Source: Tritonibacter litoralis
GTDB taxonomy: Bacteria; Pseudomonadota; Alphaproteobacteria; Rhodobacterales; Rhodobacteraceae
DNA length: 64,000 bases
Reading direction: 5' to 3'
Assembly: GCF_009496005.1 (NCBI RefSeq)
Contig: NZ_WIBF01000003.1
Coordinates: forward strand, 272,522 to 336,521
Below the pieces are notes generated by a model. The model had not been told where the DNA came from and ran no database searches. It worked only from the letters and a program-made list of their open reading frames with translations. Position 1 is the stretch's first letter, and every line of letters starts with the position of its first letter. The translations under genes were made by a program, and so were the position numbers. Positions 1-9,378 of the stretch are shown here, piece by piece.

Positions 1-7
1 AGCCGAT

Positions 8-973
8 TTACCCCCCTTTGGGATCCATCAATGGTTTGGCCTTGCCCCGCTGGACGCCTAGTTTCCGCTCCCGCAGGATGACGATGACATTTGCCAGAAT
101 CACCAGGCTGGCCCCGGCAAGCACAACCAAGCTGGGCCATTCATCAAACCAGAGATAGCCGATAATCAGCGCAAAGATCATGGACACATAATCAACCGGT
201 GCCAGAACGGAAGCAGGGGCAAACCGATAAGATGCGGTCACCAGAATTTGCGCAACGCCGCCAATAAGCCCACTGCCCACCAGCAACAAAAGCGTATGCA
301 TAGGCGGGACAACCCAGCCAAAAGGCAGGGTCAGCAGTGACAGCGCCGATGCGGTGAGCGAGAAGTAGAATACAATCGCCGCCGTGTTTTCCACCTGCGC
401 CATCTTGCGCAAATGGATCTGCACAAAGCCGCGCGCGGCCGAGGCTGCCAGAATACACAGGCTGCCGATCAGCGCGGTGTCCTGCAGCGATTGATCCTGC
501 CCCAACTGTGGTGACAGCATGATCACAACGCCCAACAGACCCACAGTCACAGCTGAGATACGGATCAAACGGATTCGCTCCCCCAACAAAAGCGCTGCCA
601 GGATGAGTGTGAAAATTGGGGTCACATAGCTCAGCGCTGTGGCCTCGGGTAGGGACAAGAGGCCCAAGCCAACGAAATTGAACCCCATTGCAGTGCTGCC
701 AACCAGACCGCGCCATACGTGCAGGCCCGGGTTCTTGGTGCGCAATCCACCCCGCAATTCGCCCCGGATCGCGAGCCACAAAAGGATAACCGGCAGGGCG
801 CAGAAGCTTCGGAAAAACACAGTCTCGCCAACAGGGACCGTCTGCACCACCTCTTTGATCAGGCCCGCCATAACCGTAAACAGCCCAATCGCAACGGCTT
901 TCAGTAAAATACCCTTGCCGGGGCTATGTGCTGTTTTGGAAGAGCCCGCCGAAGGCTGCGTCAATTTGGCCAT
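8..973 (-). CDS. EamA/DMT-family membrane transporter
   Basis: A 321-residue, strongly hydrophobic protein with about ten predicted membrane segments, the layout of the drug/metabolite exporter family (two EamA repeats of five helices). The first helix (about residues 24-44) follows a basic N-terminus, and the C-terminus is a short basic tail. Family members export amino acids, metabolites or drugs; nothing here shows the substrate. It is transcribed towards the window edge, with about 90 bp separating its start from the end of aroC. The family assignment is firm and the function is unknown. Confidence 0.85.
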   Translation of the reverse strand: MAKLTQPSAGSSKTAHSPGKGILLKAVAIGLFTVMAGLIKEVVQTVPVGETVFFRSFCALPVILLWLAIRGELRGGLRTKNPGLHVWRGLVGSTAMGFNFVGLGLLSLPEATALSYVTPIFTLILAALLLGERIRLIRISAVTVGLLGVVIMLSPQLGQDQSLQDTALIGSLCILAASAARGFVQIHLRKMAQVENTAAIVFYFSLTASALSLLTLPFGWVVPPMHTLLLLVGSGLIGGVAQILVTASYRFAPASVLAPVDYVSMIFALIIGYLWFDEWPSLVVLAGASLVILANVIVILRERKLGVQRGKAKPLMDPKGG

Positions 974-1062
974 GGCCGCACTCTGGCCACAACAGTGGGA
1001 GATTACAATGGCTCGCGGTGTGTCAGCACATTGTTTCTGTGCACAGAGCCCTGCGGTTCCAG

Positions 1063-2166
1063 TTACCCGATCTGGCCTTGGTTCTCACCAATTTGACCGC
1101 GGTGCAGCAACAGGTGGTCCAGGATCACACAGGCCATCATAGCCTCGGCCACGGGCACCGCGCGGATGCCGACACAGGGGTCGTGGCGGCCTTTGGTCAC
1201 CACTTCGACGGAAGAGCCGTCTTTGCGGATCGATTGGCGCGGGGTCAGGATGGACGATGTGGGTTTAACGGCAAAGCGCACAACTACATCTTGGCCGGTG
1301 GAAATCCCACCCAGAATGCCGCCGGCGTGGTTGGACGAATAGACAGGCGCGCCATCATTGCCCAGGAAGATCTCATCCGCGTTTTCCGACCCTTTGAGCC
1401 GGGCCGCGTTCATGCCTTCGCCGATTTCAACGGCTTTGACGGCGTTGATCGACATCATCGCTGCAGCCAGATCCGTGTCGAGCTTACCATAGACCGGAGC
1501 GCCAATACCGGCGGGGACACCTTTGGCAACTACCTCGATCACCGCACCGACAGAATCATGGGCTTTGCGCAGGCCTTGCAGGTAATCTTCCCAGTCCTGA
1601 ACGGCGGCCGCATCAGGGATCCAAAAATCATTTTGATCAATCGCGTCCCAGTCAAAGCGGCTGCGATCGATCTCCATCTCGCCCATCTGGGTCATGTAAC
1701 CCTTGATCTCGAGCCCGGGCACCAAGGCTTTGATTGCTTCCCGTGCCACACCGCCCGCCGCCACGCGCGCCGCTGTTTCGCGCGCCGATGAGCGCCCACC
1801 GCCGCGATAGTCACGATTGCCGTATTTCTGGAAATACGTGATATCCGCATGGCCCGGACGGAAGGTCTGAGAAATCTCACCATAGTCGCGGCTGCGCTGA
1901 TCGGTGTTTTCGATCATCAGCTGGATGGGGGTTCCGGTGGACATGCCATCAAACACGCCCGACAGGATCTTGACCGCGTCGGGCTCATTGCGCTGGGTTG
2001 TGTTTTTGTTTTGACCGGGACGGCGTTTGTCCAGCCAGACCTGCAGCATCTCGGGCGTGATCGCAACATTTGGCGGGCAGCCATCGACGGTCGCGCCAAG
2101 TGCGGGACCGTGGCTTTCACCCCAGGTGGTGACTCGGAAGAGGTGGCCAAAGCTGTTCATCGACAT
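1063..2166 (-). CDS. aroC: Chorismate synthase
   Basis: Converts 5-enolpyruvylshikimate-3-phosphate to chorismate with reduced FMN, the last step of the shikimate pathway. The N-terminus [20 protein letters not shown] and the RRPGQN segment are family signatures, and the [17 protein letters not shown] block follows. An upstream in-frame extension of 18 residues exists, but the ATG at 2166 is chosen because AAGGAG lies about 10 bp before it and family proteins start here, giving 367 residues, the normal length. It lies just downstream of ribH on the same strand, and both enzymes belong to FMN-linked metabolism. Confidence 0.95.
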   Translation of the reverse strand: MSMNSFGHLFRVTTWGESHGPALGATVDGCPPNVAITPEMLQVWLDKRRPGQNKNTTQRNEPDAVKILSGVFDGMSTGTPIQLMIENTDQRSRDYGEISQTFRPGHADITYFQKYGNRDYRGGGRSSARETAARVAAGGVAREAIKALVPGLEIKGYMTQMGEMEIDRSRFDWDAIDQNDFWIPDAAAVQDWEDYLQGLRKAHDSVGAVIEVVAKGVPAGIGAPVYGKLDTDLAAAMMSINAVKAVEIGEGMNAARLKGSENADEIFLGNDGAPVYSSNHAGGILGGISTGQDVVVRFAVKPTSSILTPRQSIRKDGSSVEVVTKGRHDPCVGIRAVPVAEAMMACVILDHLLLHRGQIGENQGQIG

Positions 2167-2227
2167 GAGGTGCGGTCTCCTTTGCGGATTGTGCTTACCC
2201 TCGCACGTCTCTGGCCTCAAGGGGGAA

Positions 2228-2247
2228 GGGGCGCATCGGTGCGCCCC
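2228..2247 (-). terminator. Hairpin downstream of ribH
   Basis: A perfect 8-bp GC-rich stem (GGGGCGCA / TGCGCCCC) with a 4-nt loop sits 11 bp after the ribH stop and before aroC. The following bases on the minus strand are pyrimidine-rich (TTCCCCCTT) but not a clean T-run. It could therefore be a weak terminator or an mRNA-stabilising stem between ribH and aroC. Confidence 0.45.
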
Positions 2248-2258
2248 ATGCCATCGTC

Positions 2259-2714
2259 TTATTCGGCCGCAATTGCCAGATCGTGGGCAATTTTTGCGCG
2301 GGTTTCGGTCACCATCAGTGCAGCGCGAGCGGCTTCTTGGCCTTTCAGGACAAAATGTTCGCGGTAGATCGCATTGTGGTGGTCGGTTTCCTGATACTGA
2401 TGCGGCGTCAGGGATACGGACAGGACCGGAACACCTGTATCCTGGCTGGCGCGCATCAGGCCGTCGACAACGGCTTGCGCAACAAAGTCATGCCGGTAGA
2501 TACCACCGTCCACCACAAAGGCAGCGCAGGCAATGGCGGCGTATTTGCCGGTTTTGGCCAGATCCTGTGCAATCAACGGCATCTCAAACGCGCCGGGGAC
2601 GTCAAATACGTCGACCTGTTCGGCGGGAATGAGCTCCAAAAAGCCCTTTAGGGCCTGATCAACGATGTCAGAATGCCAGTTGGCTTTGACAAATGCATAT
2701 CGGGTGTGTGTCAT
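2259..2714 (-). CDS. ribH: 6,7-dimethyl-8-ribityllumazine synthase (RibH2-like)
   Basis: Condenses 5-amino-6-ribitylaminouracil with 3,4-dihydroxy-2-butanone 4-phosphate to make the riboflavin precursor lumazine. At 151 residues it has the family length. The phosphate/substrate segments VPGAFEMPL and [16 protein letters not shown] and the late HHN motif fit lumazine synthase, with the divergent wording of alphaproteobacterial RibH2-type enzymes. AAAGGAG lies 6 bp before the ATG. The leader carries an FMN riboswitch, so synthesis should fall when FMN is plentiful. No other rib gene is adjacent, so this may be a stand-alone, riboswitch-controlled copy. Confidence 0.9.
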   Translation of the reverse strand: MTHTRYAFVKANWHSDIVDQALKGFLELIPAEQVDVFDVPGAFEMPLIAQDLAKTGKYAAIACAAFVVDGGIYRHDFVAQAVVDGLMRASQDTGVPVLSVSLTPHQYQETDHHNAIYREHFVLKGQEAARAALMVTETRAKIAHDLAIAAE

Positions 2715-2792
2715 CGATATCTCCTTTGGTTTGACACGTCACCCAAGGCGATAACGAACACCAGGACACACCGGTGGCGTGACCCTGCTGTA

Positions 2793-2947
2793 CGTTCTCT
2801 TTCATCCGGACTTTAACCGTCGGCTCTGGCCTCTCACCAGATCTGCTGACACTTGAACCTGTGGTTCAAGCCGCTCGCGGGCTTACGGGTCATGCCCGCA
2901 TACCGCCGGTGGGGAATTTCACCCCGCCCTGAGAACGGCGAGACCCT
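2793..2947 (-). promoter_or_regulatory. FMN riboswitch (RFN element)
   Basis: Read on the minus strand, the segment shows the RFN signature blocks in order: TTCTCAGGGCGGGGTGAAAT, CCCCACCGGCGGTA, AAGCCCGCGAGC, then GTCAGCAGATCTGGTGAGA, CCAGAGCCGACGGT and AAAGTCCGGATGAAAGAGAA. About 80 nt separate it from the ribH start. That stretch contains a short GTCAC/GTGAC inverted repeat ahead of the Shine-Dalgarno sequence, a candidate expression platform acting on translation initiation. Aptamer identity is near certain; the switching mechanism is inferred. Confidence 0.95.
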
Positions 2948-3084
2948 GCCAAGCTTTGGGTCAAATTGCAAGAGATATCCGGATGTTTGACTGTGCTATC
3001 ACTGAAACGCGATGTGCAGAAACAGGCGGTGGTTGTTTTTGTGGCGACGCCTAACCTAGGGCCACCGAATCAGGAGGTTTACAC

Positions 3085-3681
3085 ATGCGTCTCTACTACG
3101 CGTCGGCGTCGCCCTATGTACGCAAGGTCAATGTTGTCTTGCAGGAAACCGGTCAAATGGAGGAGGTTGAGCGCGTCACGGTTATGACCACGCCATTAAA
3201 CCCAGCCGAAGTGCTGCAGGCCGCGAATCCCATTTCCAAGATCCCCGCTTTGGAGCGCCCGGATGGGCCGACATTGTATGACAGCCGCGTCATTTGTGAG
3301 TTTTTGAACGAACGTGCCGCAGCGTCGCTTTATGCGCGGGGTTGGGAGAGCAAGATTCTGGAAGCCACGGGCGATGCCATCTCGGACGCCGCTGTGTTGA
3401 TGTCCTATGAAAAACGCATGCGTCCCGAGGAAAAAGTCTGGGATGGCTGGCTTGGCGCACAATCGGCCAAAATACTTGACGTCAGTGCTGCGTTGACTGC
3501 GCGCTGGATGAGCCATCTGCAAGGGCCTTTGGATATTGGGCAAATTGCTGTTGGCTGCGCATTGGACTATGTGGACTTCCGTCATCCCGAAGTGGATTGG
3601 CGCAGCGGAAATGACCAGCTGGCGGCGTGGCATGCTCAATTTTTGGAAAAGCCTAGCATGGCAGCGACGAAACCAGCCTAA
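3085..3681 (+). CDS. Glutathione S-transferase family protein
   Basis: A 198-residue protein with an N-terminal thioredoxin-like GST fold (RLYYASASPYVRKV, then the cis-Pro region NPISKIPAL and the glutathione-contact motif DSRVICEFL) and a helical C-terminal domain from about residue 85. AGGAGG lies about 8 bp before the ATG. Substrate is unknown; the family conjugates, isomerises or reduces with glutathione. It is a monocistronic-looking gene between the divergent ribH leader and petABC. Confidence 0.85.
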   Translation: MRLYYASASPYVRKVNVVLQETGQMEEVERVTVMTTPLNPAEVLQAANPISKIPALERPDGPTLYDSRVICEFLNERAAASLYARGWESKILEATGDAISDAAVLMSYEKRMRPEEKVWDGWLGAQSAKILDVSAALTARWMSHLQGPLDIGQIAVGCALDYVDFRHPEVDWRSGNDQLAAWHAQFLEKPSMAATKPA

Positions 3682-3907
3682 TCAGCGAAAAAAAAGCGTT
3701 TTGGGGGTTGAAGTGGCATTAAAGACTCATCAAATAGGCGACGTGACTTCGTCTGTCTGTGAATGAAACGCCACATTGCGCCCCCTGCGCGGGTTTGACC
3801 GCTAGACGAATAGCCTTCTCCAATATAGACACCCGCTGAGGCACTGCCTTAAGTGGTGGTGTGCGCGCATGTTTGCCCTAAGCGGGCGCTTGAATTGGAG
3901 AAGCCTC

Positions 3908-4465
3908 GTGTCCCACGCAGAAGATACCGAAGGAACCCGCAGAGATTTCCTCTATTATGCCACCGCAGGTGCTGGTGCCGTTACGGCCGGCGCTGCGATT
4001 TGGCCCTTGGTTAACCAGATGAACCCTTCGGCCGACGTTCAGGCCCTGTCCTCGATTTTCGTGGATATCAGTGGTGTAGAGGTCGGAACCCAGATTTCCG
4101 TTATGTTCCTGGGCAAGCCGGTGTTTATTCGCCGCCGTACCCAAGAAGAGATCGACGAAGCCCGGGCCGTTGACCTGGCTGAGCTGCCCGATGGCGTTGC
4201 GCGCAATGCCAACAAGGGTGAAGTGGACGCGTCCGACGAAAACCGTTCCATGGACGAGGCCGGTGAATGGCTGGTGATGATGGGCGTGTGCACCCACCTG
4301 GGTTGCGTACCCTTGGGAGATGCCGGTGATTTCCACGGTTGGTTCTGCCCCTGCCACGGGTCGCACTACGACACGGCTGGCCGGATCCGCAAAGGCCCCG
4401 CGCCCGAGAACCTGCCGGTGCCTGTCGCCGAGTTCATCGACGCAAACACTCTCAAGCTCGGTTAA
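3908..4465 (+). CDS. petA: Ubiquinol-cytochrome c reductase Rieske iron-sulfur subunit
   Basis: Carries the high-potential 2Fe-2S cluster of the cytochrome bc1 complex. Cluster ligands are visible as C128-T-H130-LGC and C147-P-C-H150, with the two extra cysteines forming the usual disulfide. A twin-arginine segment ([14 protein letters not shown]) and one membrane anchor are retained at the N-terminus. The GTG at 3908 is chosen, giving 185 residues, because the protein then begins [13 protein letters not shown] as in other alphaproteobacteria and GGAG lies 6-9 bp upstream; an ATG at 3869 would add 13 atypical residues. It is the first gene of petABC. Confidence 0.95.
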   Translation: MSHAEDTEGTRRDFLYYATAGAGAVTAGAAIWPLVNQMNPSADVQALSSIFVDISGVEVGTQISVMFLGKPVFIRRRTQEEIDEARAVDLAELPDGVARNANKGEVDASDENRSMDEAGEWLVMMGVCTHLGCVPLGDAGDFHGWFCPCHGSHYDTAGRIRKGPAPENLPVPVAEFIDANTLKLG

Positions 4466-4481
4466 AGGAGGAGGTCGCTAG

Positions 4482-5810
4482 ATGTCTGGTATCCCGCACG
4501 ACCATTACGAGCCGAAATCTGGAGCAGAAAAGTGGCTGCACAGCCGCCTGCCCATCGTCGGCCTGATCTATGACACCATCATGATCCCCACCCCAAAAAA
4601 CCTGAATTGGTGGTGGATCTGGGGCATCGTTCTGGCATTCTGCCTGGTGCTGCAAATTGTCACCGGTATCATCCTGGTGATGCACTATACCCCGCATGTT
4701 GACATGGCCTTTGCCAGCATCGAACACATCATGCGCAATGTGAACGGCGGTCATATGATCCGCTATGTCCACATGAACGGCGCATCCTTGTTCTTTGTGG
4801 CCGTTTACATTCACATTTTCCGTGGCCTTTTCTACGGCTCTTACAAGGCACCGCGTGAGATCACGTGGATTGTCGGCATGCTGATCTATCTCTTGATGAT
4901 GGGCACCGCGTTTATGGGCTACGTTCTGCCCTGGGGTCAGATGTCCTTCTGGGGCGCGACCGTGATCACCGGTCTGTTTGGCGCGATCCCGTTCATTGGT
5001 GAGCCGATCCAAACCCTGCTGTTGGGTGGTCCTGCGGTGGATAACGCCACGCTGAACCGCTTCTTCTCGCTGCACTACCTGCTGCCGTTTGTGATTGCTG
5101 CACTGGTCATCGTCCACATCTGGGCGTTCCATACCACCGGCAACAACAACCCAACCGGTGTTGATGTGCGCAAAGGGTCCAAGGAAGAAGCGGAAAAAGA
5201 CACGCTGCCGTTCTGGCCGTATTTTGTGATCAAGGATTTCCTGGGTCTGGCCGTTGTTCTGGTTGTCTTCTGGGCCATCGTTGGCTTTATGCCGAACTAC
5301 CTGGGCCACCCGGACAACTATATCGAAGCAAACCCGCTGGTCACACCGGCGCACATCGTTCCGGAATGGTACTTCCTGCCGTTTTACGCGATCCTGCGTG
5401 CCTTTACGGGTGAAGTCTGGGTGGTGCAATTTGCCTCCTTCATCACCGGCGGCATTGTAGATGCCAAGTTCTTTGGTGTGCTTGCGATGTTTGGCGCAAT
5501 CATCGCCATGGCGCTGGCCCCTTGGCTGGACACCTCAATGGTGCGTTCGGGCAAGTATCGTCCGCAGTTCAAATGGTGGTTCCTGCTGCTGGTCATCGAC
5601 TTCTTTGCCCTGATGTGGCTGGGGGCGATGCCTGCAGAAGAGCCCTATGCCTCGCTGTCGCTGATCGCATCGGCCTATTGGTTCGGCTACTTCTTTGTCA
5701 TCCTGCCGCTTCTGGGCGTGATCGAGAAACCCGAGGCCCAGCCCGCCACAATCGAAGAAGATTTCGACGCCCACTATGGCAAGAAATCCGAAGCTACTCC
5801 TGCTGAGTAA
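4482..5810 (+). CDS. petB: Cytochrome b of the bc1 complex
   Basis: The diheme membrane subunit of cytochrome bc1, 442 residues, with eight expected transmembrane helices, the quinol-site motif [13 protein letters not shown] and the Qo-region [14 protein letters not shown]. Paired heme histidines fall in the second and fourth helices. It starts 16 bp after petA behind a strong AGGAGG. It oxidises ubiquinol and moves electrons across the inner membrane together with PetA and PetC. Confidence 0.97.
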   Translation: MSGIPHDHYEPKSGAEKWLHSRLPIVGLIYDTIMIPTPKNLNWWWIWGIVLAFCLVLQIVTGIILVMHYTPHVDMAFASIEHIMRNVNGGHMIRYVHMNGASLFFVAVYIHIFRGLFYGSYKAPREITWIVGMLIYLLMMGTAFMGYVLPWGQMSFWGATVITGLFGAIPFIGEPIQTLLLGGPAVDNATLNRFFSLHYLLPFVIAALVIVHIWAFHTTGNNNPTGVDVRKGSKEEAEKDTLPFWPYFVIKDFLGLAVVLVVFWAIVGFMPNYLGHPDNYIEANPLVTPAHIVPEWYFLPFYAILRAFTGEVWVVQFASFITGGIVDAKFFGVLAMFGAIIAMALAPWLDTSMVRSGKYRPQFKWWFLLLVIDFFALMWLGAMPAEEPYASLSLIASAYWFGYFFVILPLLGVIEKPEAQPATIEEDFDAHYGKKSEATPAE

Positions 5811-5828
5811 GAAGAAGGACAGCTACCT

Positions 5829-6623
5829 ATGTTGAAGAAACTTGCAACCGGTGCTGCTTTTGCCTTGGCACTCATCCCTGCTGCTGCCTTTGCAGCAGGC
5901 GGTGGGGAGCAGCATATCGAGGATTTCTCCTTCTCGTTTGAGGGTCCGTTTGGCTCCTATGATCAAAACCAGCTGCAGCGTGGTCTGCAGATCTACACCG
6001 AGGTCTGCTCTGCCTGCCACGGTTTGAAACTGGTTCCGATCCGTACCCTGGCGGACGAGGGCGGCCCAAATCTGCCGGATGATCAGGTTCGCGCTTATGC
6101 GGCTGAGAATTTCTCGGTCTATGATGCGGAGCTGGACGAAGACCGCCCGGCCAAGCCTACCGATAATTTCCCGGTCAATGACGCGCTTGGCGCGCCTGAT
6201 CTGAGCTTGATGGCCAAAGCTCGCGCAGGCTTCCACGGTCCTTATGGGCTTGGTCTGAACCAGCTGTTCAAAGGCATGGGCGGGGCGGAATACATCGCCT
6301 CGCTGATGACCGGCTACACAGGGAAGACCAAGGAAGAGGCGGGCACGACGTTCTATGAGAACACCGCTTTCCCGGGTGGTTGGATCTCTATGGCGCCGCC
6401 GTTGGATGACGAACAGGTTGAGTTCATCGATGGTCATGCCAATGACGTGCATCACCTGGCTGAAGATGTCTCAGCGTTTCTGATGTGGACTGCAGAACCC
6501 AAGATGATGGCGCGTAAACAGGCTGGTCTGACCGGCGTGTTGTTCCTGACTATCTTGTCGGTCCTGCTGTACCTGACGAACAAGCGTTTGTGGGCACCGC
6601 ATAAAGGTAAAAAGACCTCTTAA
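5829..6623 (+). CDS. petC: Cytochrome c1
   Basis: A 264-residue membrane-anchored c-type cytochrome that takes electrons from the Rieske protein and passes them to cytochrome c. It has a cleavable signal (residues 1-22, ending AAAFA), the covalent heme site C60-S-A-C63-H64, a downstream ISMAPPL segment that should supply the methionine ligand, and a C-terminal anchor ([15 protein letters not shown]). It lies 18 bp after petB and ends the petABC operon just before an intrinsic terminator. Confidence 0.97.
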   Translation: MLKKLATGAAFALALIPAAAFAAGGGEQHIEDFSFSFEGPFGSYDQNQLQRGLQIYTEVCSACHGLKLVPIRTLADEGGPNLPDDQVRAYAAENFSVYDAELDEDRPAKPTDNFPVNDALGAPDLSLMAKARAGFHGPYGLGLNQLFKGMGGAEYIASLMTGYTGKTKEEAGTTFYENTAFPGGWISMAPPLDDEQVEFIDGHANDVHHLAEDVSAFLMWTAEPKMMARKQAGLTGVLFLTILSVLLYLTNKRLWAPHKGKKTS

Positions 6624-6653
6624 TGCCTCTTGTTTTAGAGTTATAAAAACAAG

Positions 6654-6683
6654 CCCCCGCGAGCATCGCTCGCGGGGGTTTTC
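6654..6683. terminator. Bidirectional intrinsic terminator after petC
   Basis: A perfect 11-bp stem (CCCCCGCGAGC / GCTCGCGGGGG) with a 3-nt ATC loop is followed by TTTTCG on the plus strand. On the minus strand it is followed by a T-rich run (CTTGTTTTTATAA). It lies between the convergent ends of petC and the RTX gene and should terminate both. Confidence 0.9.
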
Positions 6684-6734
6684 GTTCTATTGAGGTCGTT
6701 CTTGACCAGAAAGTTAGGCAGATGTTGCGTGGTG

Positions 6735-7712
6735 TTAGACGATGATCAGGTCGTCGGCCAGGTCCGCTGTGCTGTCCAAATTTTCCAAGATCAACTCATT
6801 GTCGCCAAAATCTAGGACCAGCTGTCCGTCCCGCACAGTTCCAAACATATCGACAACTTCTTGTGCAGTTAGATCACCTTCCCAGAGATCATCATCCAGT
6901 ACAATTTTATCTGCACCCAGTTCAAAATCGGTGATGGTATCTTGACCATATCCATCAGAGAAGATGAATTCGTCCGAGCCGTTGCCACCGGTCAGGATAT
7001 CATTGCCGCGTCCACCATCCAATGTGTCGCGTGCAACGCCGCCGTCGAGCATGTCGTTGCCTCTGCCGCCGCTGAGGTCATCACGCCCGCGCTGGCCGTT
7101 CAGAATATCGTCTCCGACTCCACCGCGCAGAGCATCATTCCCCGAGTTCCCGAACAGTTGGTCGTCGCCGCCGCCGCCGCGTATCGTGTCACGCCCACTT
7201 CCAGCCCGAACGATGTCATCCCCTGCGCCAGTAAAGGCAACATCATTGCCCCCACCGAGATTGAATGTGTCGTTCCCGGAAAAATCTAAGGCACCTCCCC
7301 TGCGGATAAGGTCCGCCTGATCACTGCCGTTGATTGTGAAATCTTCGTCCGACAGCGCTTCGATCACTTTTTCTGGTGTCAGAACGGCAACTCCGGGGTT
7401 TCCCGAGGCGAGTAATATAGCCTGTTCGTAAAGGCTAGAAATGTCGATATCCAGGTCACTGAAATGCAGCGCTTCCCCCGTAAAGGATGTTCCGTCGTTT
7501 GTTTGTATCTCTGTTAAGGATATGTCGCTGATGGTTCCGACAACAGGTGTTACGATCCCTTCTCCAAAGTCTGTACCGGTCAAAACTGTGGATTCAAGGG
7601 AGCCCTGGGGTATAATGGTGCCTTCGTTAAAGACAACCAGCCCTCCTGTCAGGTCGTCAACGATCCGAGAGAAAAGTCTATTAAAGTTGCCACTTAGGTC
7701 AATCGTCGGCAT
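6735..7712 (-). CDS. RTX calcium-binding protein, probable type I secretion substrate
   Basis: A 325-residue protein with no classical signal peptide. Residues 1-130 are unlike any domain I recognise. From about 130 to 255 there are glycine- and aspartate-rich nonapeptides of the GGxGxD type, which bind calcium outside the cell. The C-terminus (DTITDFELGADKIVLDD, ending DDLIIV) resembles the end of RTX proteins exported by type I secretion. GGAG lies 7 bp before the ATG. No exporter gene is nearby. There is no visible enzyme domain, so it may be structural or adhesive. The DTITDF block is shared with the large subtilase at 11048. Confidence 0.85.
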   Translation of the reverse strand: MPTIDLSGNFNRLFSRIVDDLTGGLVVFNEGTIIPQGSLESTVLTGTDFGEGIVTPVVGTISDISLTEIQTNDGTSFTGEALHFSDLDIDISSLYEQAILLASGNPGVAVLTPEKVIEALSDEDFTINGSDQADLIRRGGALDFSGNDTFNLGGGNDVAFTGAGDDIVRAGSGRDTIRGGGGDDQLFGNSGNDALRGGVGDDILNGQRGRDDLSGGRGNDMLDGGVARDTLDGGRGNDILTGGNGSDEFIFSDGYGQDTITDFELGADKIVLDDDLWEGDLTAQEVVDMFGTVRDGQLVLDFGDNELILENLDSTADLADDLIIV

Positions 7713-8121
7713 GAAAAATCTCCGATATAGAAAACAAAATAATATCCTATATACAAAGCTTTGCCGATAAAATGGGCAAATAAACTAATTGTGATGTTTG
7801 GAAGTGATCTAAAAAAATTTCACGCAGTTTGCGGTCTTTAATAATTTGCTATCTTAAGTGGAAAAATCAAAATAGATTTTATGCAGTAAATTCAAATTAT
7901 AAGGTTGCCTTGCTGAAACCAACAAAGAGCTTTGAACGTTTCGCGCAAAATTTTGGTCAAAGTGACGGCTTCCATGCGCTTCTCTCGCGCAGGATGCTGG
8001 TCGAGAGTTAAAGCAATGTACGTTTCGCCAGGAGGCATAAATCGGTTGCCAACATTGATCTGCCGCCGGTTGAAGCCTCACGAAGAAAGGGTGTCTGTGC
8101 CGACGGAGACGTTTTACCGTG
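7713..8121. other. AT-rich intergenic region upstream of the RTX gene
   Basis: About 400 bp separating mtaB from the RTX gene (both on the minus strand). It is clearly richer in A and T than its surroundings, especially 7713-7920. Two small overlapping reading frames occur (7829-8011 plus, 7854-8081 minus), but neither has a convincing ribosome site or recognisable protein. It probably holds the promoter of the RTX gene; I see no clear -35/-10 pair. Confidence 0.5.
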
Positions 8122-9378
8122 TCACACGGTCAATTGCTTTCCATCGGTGCCGGTAATCTTTGCTTGAACCACCGCACCTTCAGTTTGAGACTTGGTAAAC
8201 CTCACCTCTGTGAATTGCTCCGTGCGGCCCATATGAGAGTTTTCCATCAAAATAGAATGGGTGCGTCCTATTTGGTTCTGCAAGTGCAGTCGGACCTGCG
8301 CCTCTCCGATCTCACGCAGGCGCGCAGCGCGTTTCTTGATCACTGTTCCATCCACCTGATTGGGGATCTTGGCTGCGGGCGTTCCCTCGCGTTTGGAATA
8401 GGGGAAAACATGCAGCCAAGTGAGGTCGCATTCCGTTACCAGTTTCAACGCGTTCTCAAAATGGGCATCCGTCTCGGTCGGGAAGCCTGCGATGATATCC
8501 GCGCCAAAGGTCATGTCAGGGCGCAGCCGGCGGGCGTCTTCGCAGAAGCGGATGGCATCATCGCGGAGGTGACGGCGGGCCATGCGTTTGAGAATCAGGT
8601 CGTCGCCATGTTGCAGCGACAGATGCAGATGCGGCATCAGGCGGGGTTCGGTTGCGATCGCTTGCATCAGATTCTCATCCACTTCGATTGAATCGATGGA
8701 TGAGATCCGCAGACGCGGCAGGTCTGGCACCAGCTTGAGGATACGCATCACCAGATCGCCCAATTTGGGCTGTGCTGGCAGGTCCGCGCCCCAGGAGGTG
8801 AGATCCACACCGGTTAAGACCACCTCGTTAAAGCCTTTGTCTACCAGGCGCTTGATTTGATCCACCACAACACCTGCGGGGACCGAGCGGGAATTGCCGC
8901 GGCCGTAGGGGATAATGCAGAAGGTGCAGCGGTGATCACACCCGTTTTGCACCTGCACATAGGCCCGGCTGCGGGTGCCAAAGCCGTCAATCAGATGGCT
9001 GGCGGTTTCCGTCACCGACATGATGTCATTGACCTGCACCTTTTCGGTGGTGCCAATAAAATCGGTGGCCATGTTCTGCCAGGTTTCCGGCTGCATCTTC
9101 TCGGTATTGCCGATGACCTTGTCGACCTCACCCATTTGGGCAAAGGTCTCGGGCTCTGTCTGTGCTGCGCAGCCGGTGACGATGATCTGCGCATCTGGGT
9201 TTTCGCGGCGCAGTTTGCGAATCTCTTGCCGTGCTTTGCGCACGGCTTCGGCTGTGACAGCGCAGGTGTTCACAATCACCGCATTGTCGAGGCCCGCGGC
9301 CTGGCTCAGCTCCTTCATCGCCTCGGTCTCATAGGCGTTGAGGCGGCAGCCCAACGTAGTGAATTTCGGCGCGCTCAT
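8122..9378 (-). CDS. mtaB: tRNA t6A37 methylthiotransferase
   Basis: A radical-SAM enzyme that converts t6A37 to 2-methylthio-t6A37 in tRNAs reading ANN codons. The N-terminal UPF0004 domain supplies cysteines in TLGCRLNAYE, VNTCAV and VTGCAAQ. The radical-SAM site is NGCDHRCTFCIIPYGRG, and a TRAM-like tail closes the 418-residue protein. The LGCRLNAYE start separates MtaB from MiaB and RimO. Its ATG overlaps the dapF stop by 4 bp (ATGA), so the two are translationally coupled. Confidence 0.93.
   Translation of the reverse strand: MSAPKFTTLGCRLNAYETEAMKELSQAAGLDNAVIVNTCAVTAEAVRKARQEIRKLRRENPDAQIIVTGCAAQTEPETFAQMGEVDKVIGNTEKMQPETWQNMATDFIGTTEKVQVNDIMSVTETASHLIDGFGTRSRAYVQVQNGCDHRCTFCIIPYGRGNSRSVPAGVVVDQIKRLVDKGFNEVVLTGVDLTSWGADLPAQPKLGDLVMRILKLVPDLPRLRISSIDSIEVDENLMQAIATEPRLMPHLHLSLQHGDDLILKRMARRHLRDDAIRFCEDARRLRPDMTFGADIIAGFPTETDAHFENALKLVTECDLTWLHVFPYSKREGTPAAKIPNQVDGTVIKKRAARLREIGEAQVRLHLQNQIGRTHSILMENSHMGRTEQFTEVRFTKSQTEGAVVQAKITGTDGKQLTV

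Noticed and set aside
6964..7320. Short tandem repeats that could be read as a CRISPR-like or satellite array
   Set aside because: The repeats are diverged 27-bp codon units encoding RTX nonapeptides on the minus strand; there are no constant repeats with unique spacers.
7829..8011. 60-codon plus-strand frame in the AT-rich gap
   Set aside because: No ribosome site, no likeness to any protein, and an equally open frame lies on the other strand.
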